Assembly (NCBI GenBank): GCA_030154085.1
Contig: JASKKR010000008.1
Location: forward strand, 1 to 64,000
Source of the DNA: Candidatus Cloacimonadota bacterium
GTDB lineage: Bacteria > Cloacimonadota > Cloacimonadia > Cloacimonadales > Cloacimonadaceae
Direction: 5' to 3'
Length of the DNA: 64,000 nucleotides
Each line of letters starts with the position of its first letter. Within the stretch, counting starts at the first letter, position 1. Under the pieces are notes generated by a model that saw only the letters and a list, made by a program, of their open reading frames with translations, was not told where the DNA came from and did no database searches. Below are positions 63,505 to 64,000 of the stretch, piece after piece. Both the position numbers and the translations under genes were made by a program.

Positions 63505-64000
63505 TTATTTATCCAGATTATTCTTTAAAAGCTGTTCTTCGGGAACTTCTCTTACATCTCGTGCAGGGTTACCCAGCACTATGCGAGCAGAATCGACATC
63601 TCGACTCACTACAGCTCCTGCTGCCACCATGCCATCCTCGGCTATAGTTTTACCCGGTAGGATGGTAGCGTTAACTCCGATGCGTGAGCCTCTTTTCATG
63701 GTAACCCCCTTGAAGTGTTCAAAACGCTTTGGATCGCGTGCCATAAAGTTATCATTACTCGTTGCCACGCATGGAGCTACAAAACAGTAGTCTTCCACCG
63801 TGGAATAGGCAGTAATATAGCTATTTGTCTCAAATTTATTGCGGTCGCCGATTTTCACATAGTTTTCAATACAACAGTTCCGTCCGATTATGTTGAGCCT
63901 ACCGATTGAGACATTCTCCCGGATAGTGGCAAGATCCGCGATCAAATTGCGTTCACCTATCTCTGCTTGAGCATAGATGGTCACATGAGCTCCGATTTGG
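63505..64000 (-). CDS. Left-handed beta-helix (hexapeptide repeat) acyltransferase, cut by window edge
   Basis: The frame continues past the window edge in hexapeptide register (QIGAHVTIYAQAEIGERNLI), so the true start lies outside and at least 165 residues are visible. Repeated [LIV]-G-x4 turns run from the edge to about 40 residues before the end. GVTMKRGSRIGVNATILPG and GMVAAGAVVSRDVDS are typical of WbbJ/NeuD/UDP-GlcNAc3NAc N-acetyltransferases. It probably acetylates a nucleotide sugar or glycan for the surface-polysaccharide set. Confidence 0.85.
   Translation of the reverse strand, partial: QIGAHVTIYAQAEIGERNLIADLATIRENVSIGRLNIIGRNCCIENYVKIGDRNKFETNSYITAYSTVEDYCFVAPCVATSNDNFMARDPKRFEHFKGVTMKRGSRIGVNATILPGKTIAEDGMVAAGAVVSRDVDSARIVLGNPARDVREVPEEQLLKNNLDK

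Overview
The window looks like a chromosomal segment of a Gram-negative, amino-acid-fermenting anaerobe of the FCB group, most likely a Cloacimonadota (Candidatus Cloacimonas-like) bacterium. The reasons are: a lysine-fermentation pair (kdd, kamA); two secreted proteases ending in the 'YPNPFNP' sorting domain typical of type IX secretion cargo; an Omp85 barrel protein, which implies an outer membrane; folate-dependent TrmFO; and acetate kinase. The taxon is inferred from gene content, not from a marker tree.

Layout. 1-2936 is one end of a Mu-like transposable element. It holds the transposase catalytic gene (cut by the window edge), a small winged-helix gene, an operator array, a self-cleaving S24 repressor reading outward, and clustered TGGAC boxes at the terminus. 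3090-6524 has a secreted M1 peptidase and a small exported protein. 12137-6657 (minus) is a compact unit: kdd, kamA, a P-loop protein that may be KamB, a CDF metal transporter and an M23 murein peptidase. 12405-16301 has a pilin-like membrane protein and an SNF2 helicase. 20227-16393 (minus) runs kbl, acyl carrier protein, MBOAT acyltransferase, SGNH-like protein. 27624-20372 (minus) is an HlyD-type adaptor, a Gld-like ABC transporter, a GNAT and trmFO. 30360-27721 (minus) holds htpX, an RlmD-like rRNA methyltransferase and a frameshifted lipoprotein. 34511-30885 (minus) holds a HesB-like protein, a secreted M6 protease and Hsp20. 34709-42993 (plus) holds lepA, an Omp85 protein, a small acidic lipoprotein, ackA, a transmembrane HTH protein, a Wzi-like barrel and a small membrane protein. 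rplU-rpmA follow. 55263-44185 (minus) is mostly housekeeping: a radical SAM/B12 protein, dapA, an M16C peptidase, rsgA, nadK, recN, DUF4349, NfeD and an orphan solute-binding lipoprotein. 55687-59849 (plus) is a three-gene phosphorelay. 64000-59865 (minus) ends with surface-glycan genes, ruvB and tsaE.

Cooperation. Lysine fermentation, threonine/glycine metabolism (kbl) and acetate kinase fit energy generation from amino acids. The MBOAT/ACP/SGNH genes, the flippase/glycosyltransferase/hexapeptide-transferase genes and the Wzi-like barrel all point to surface polysaccharide assembly and modification.

The most notable non-coding signal is a family of four ~95-105 bp intergenic elements (near 12.9, 30.7, 43.1 and 55.5 kb). 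All lie in the same orientation. They share a hairpin whose arms co-vary between copies, and at least two copies also have outer imperfect inverted repeats. No rRNA, tRNA or CRISPR array was seen.
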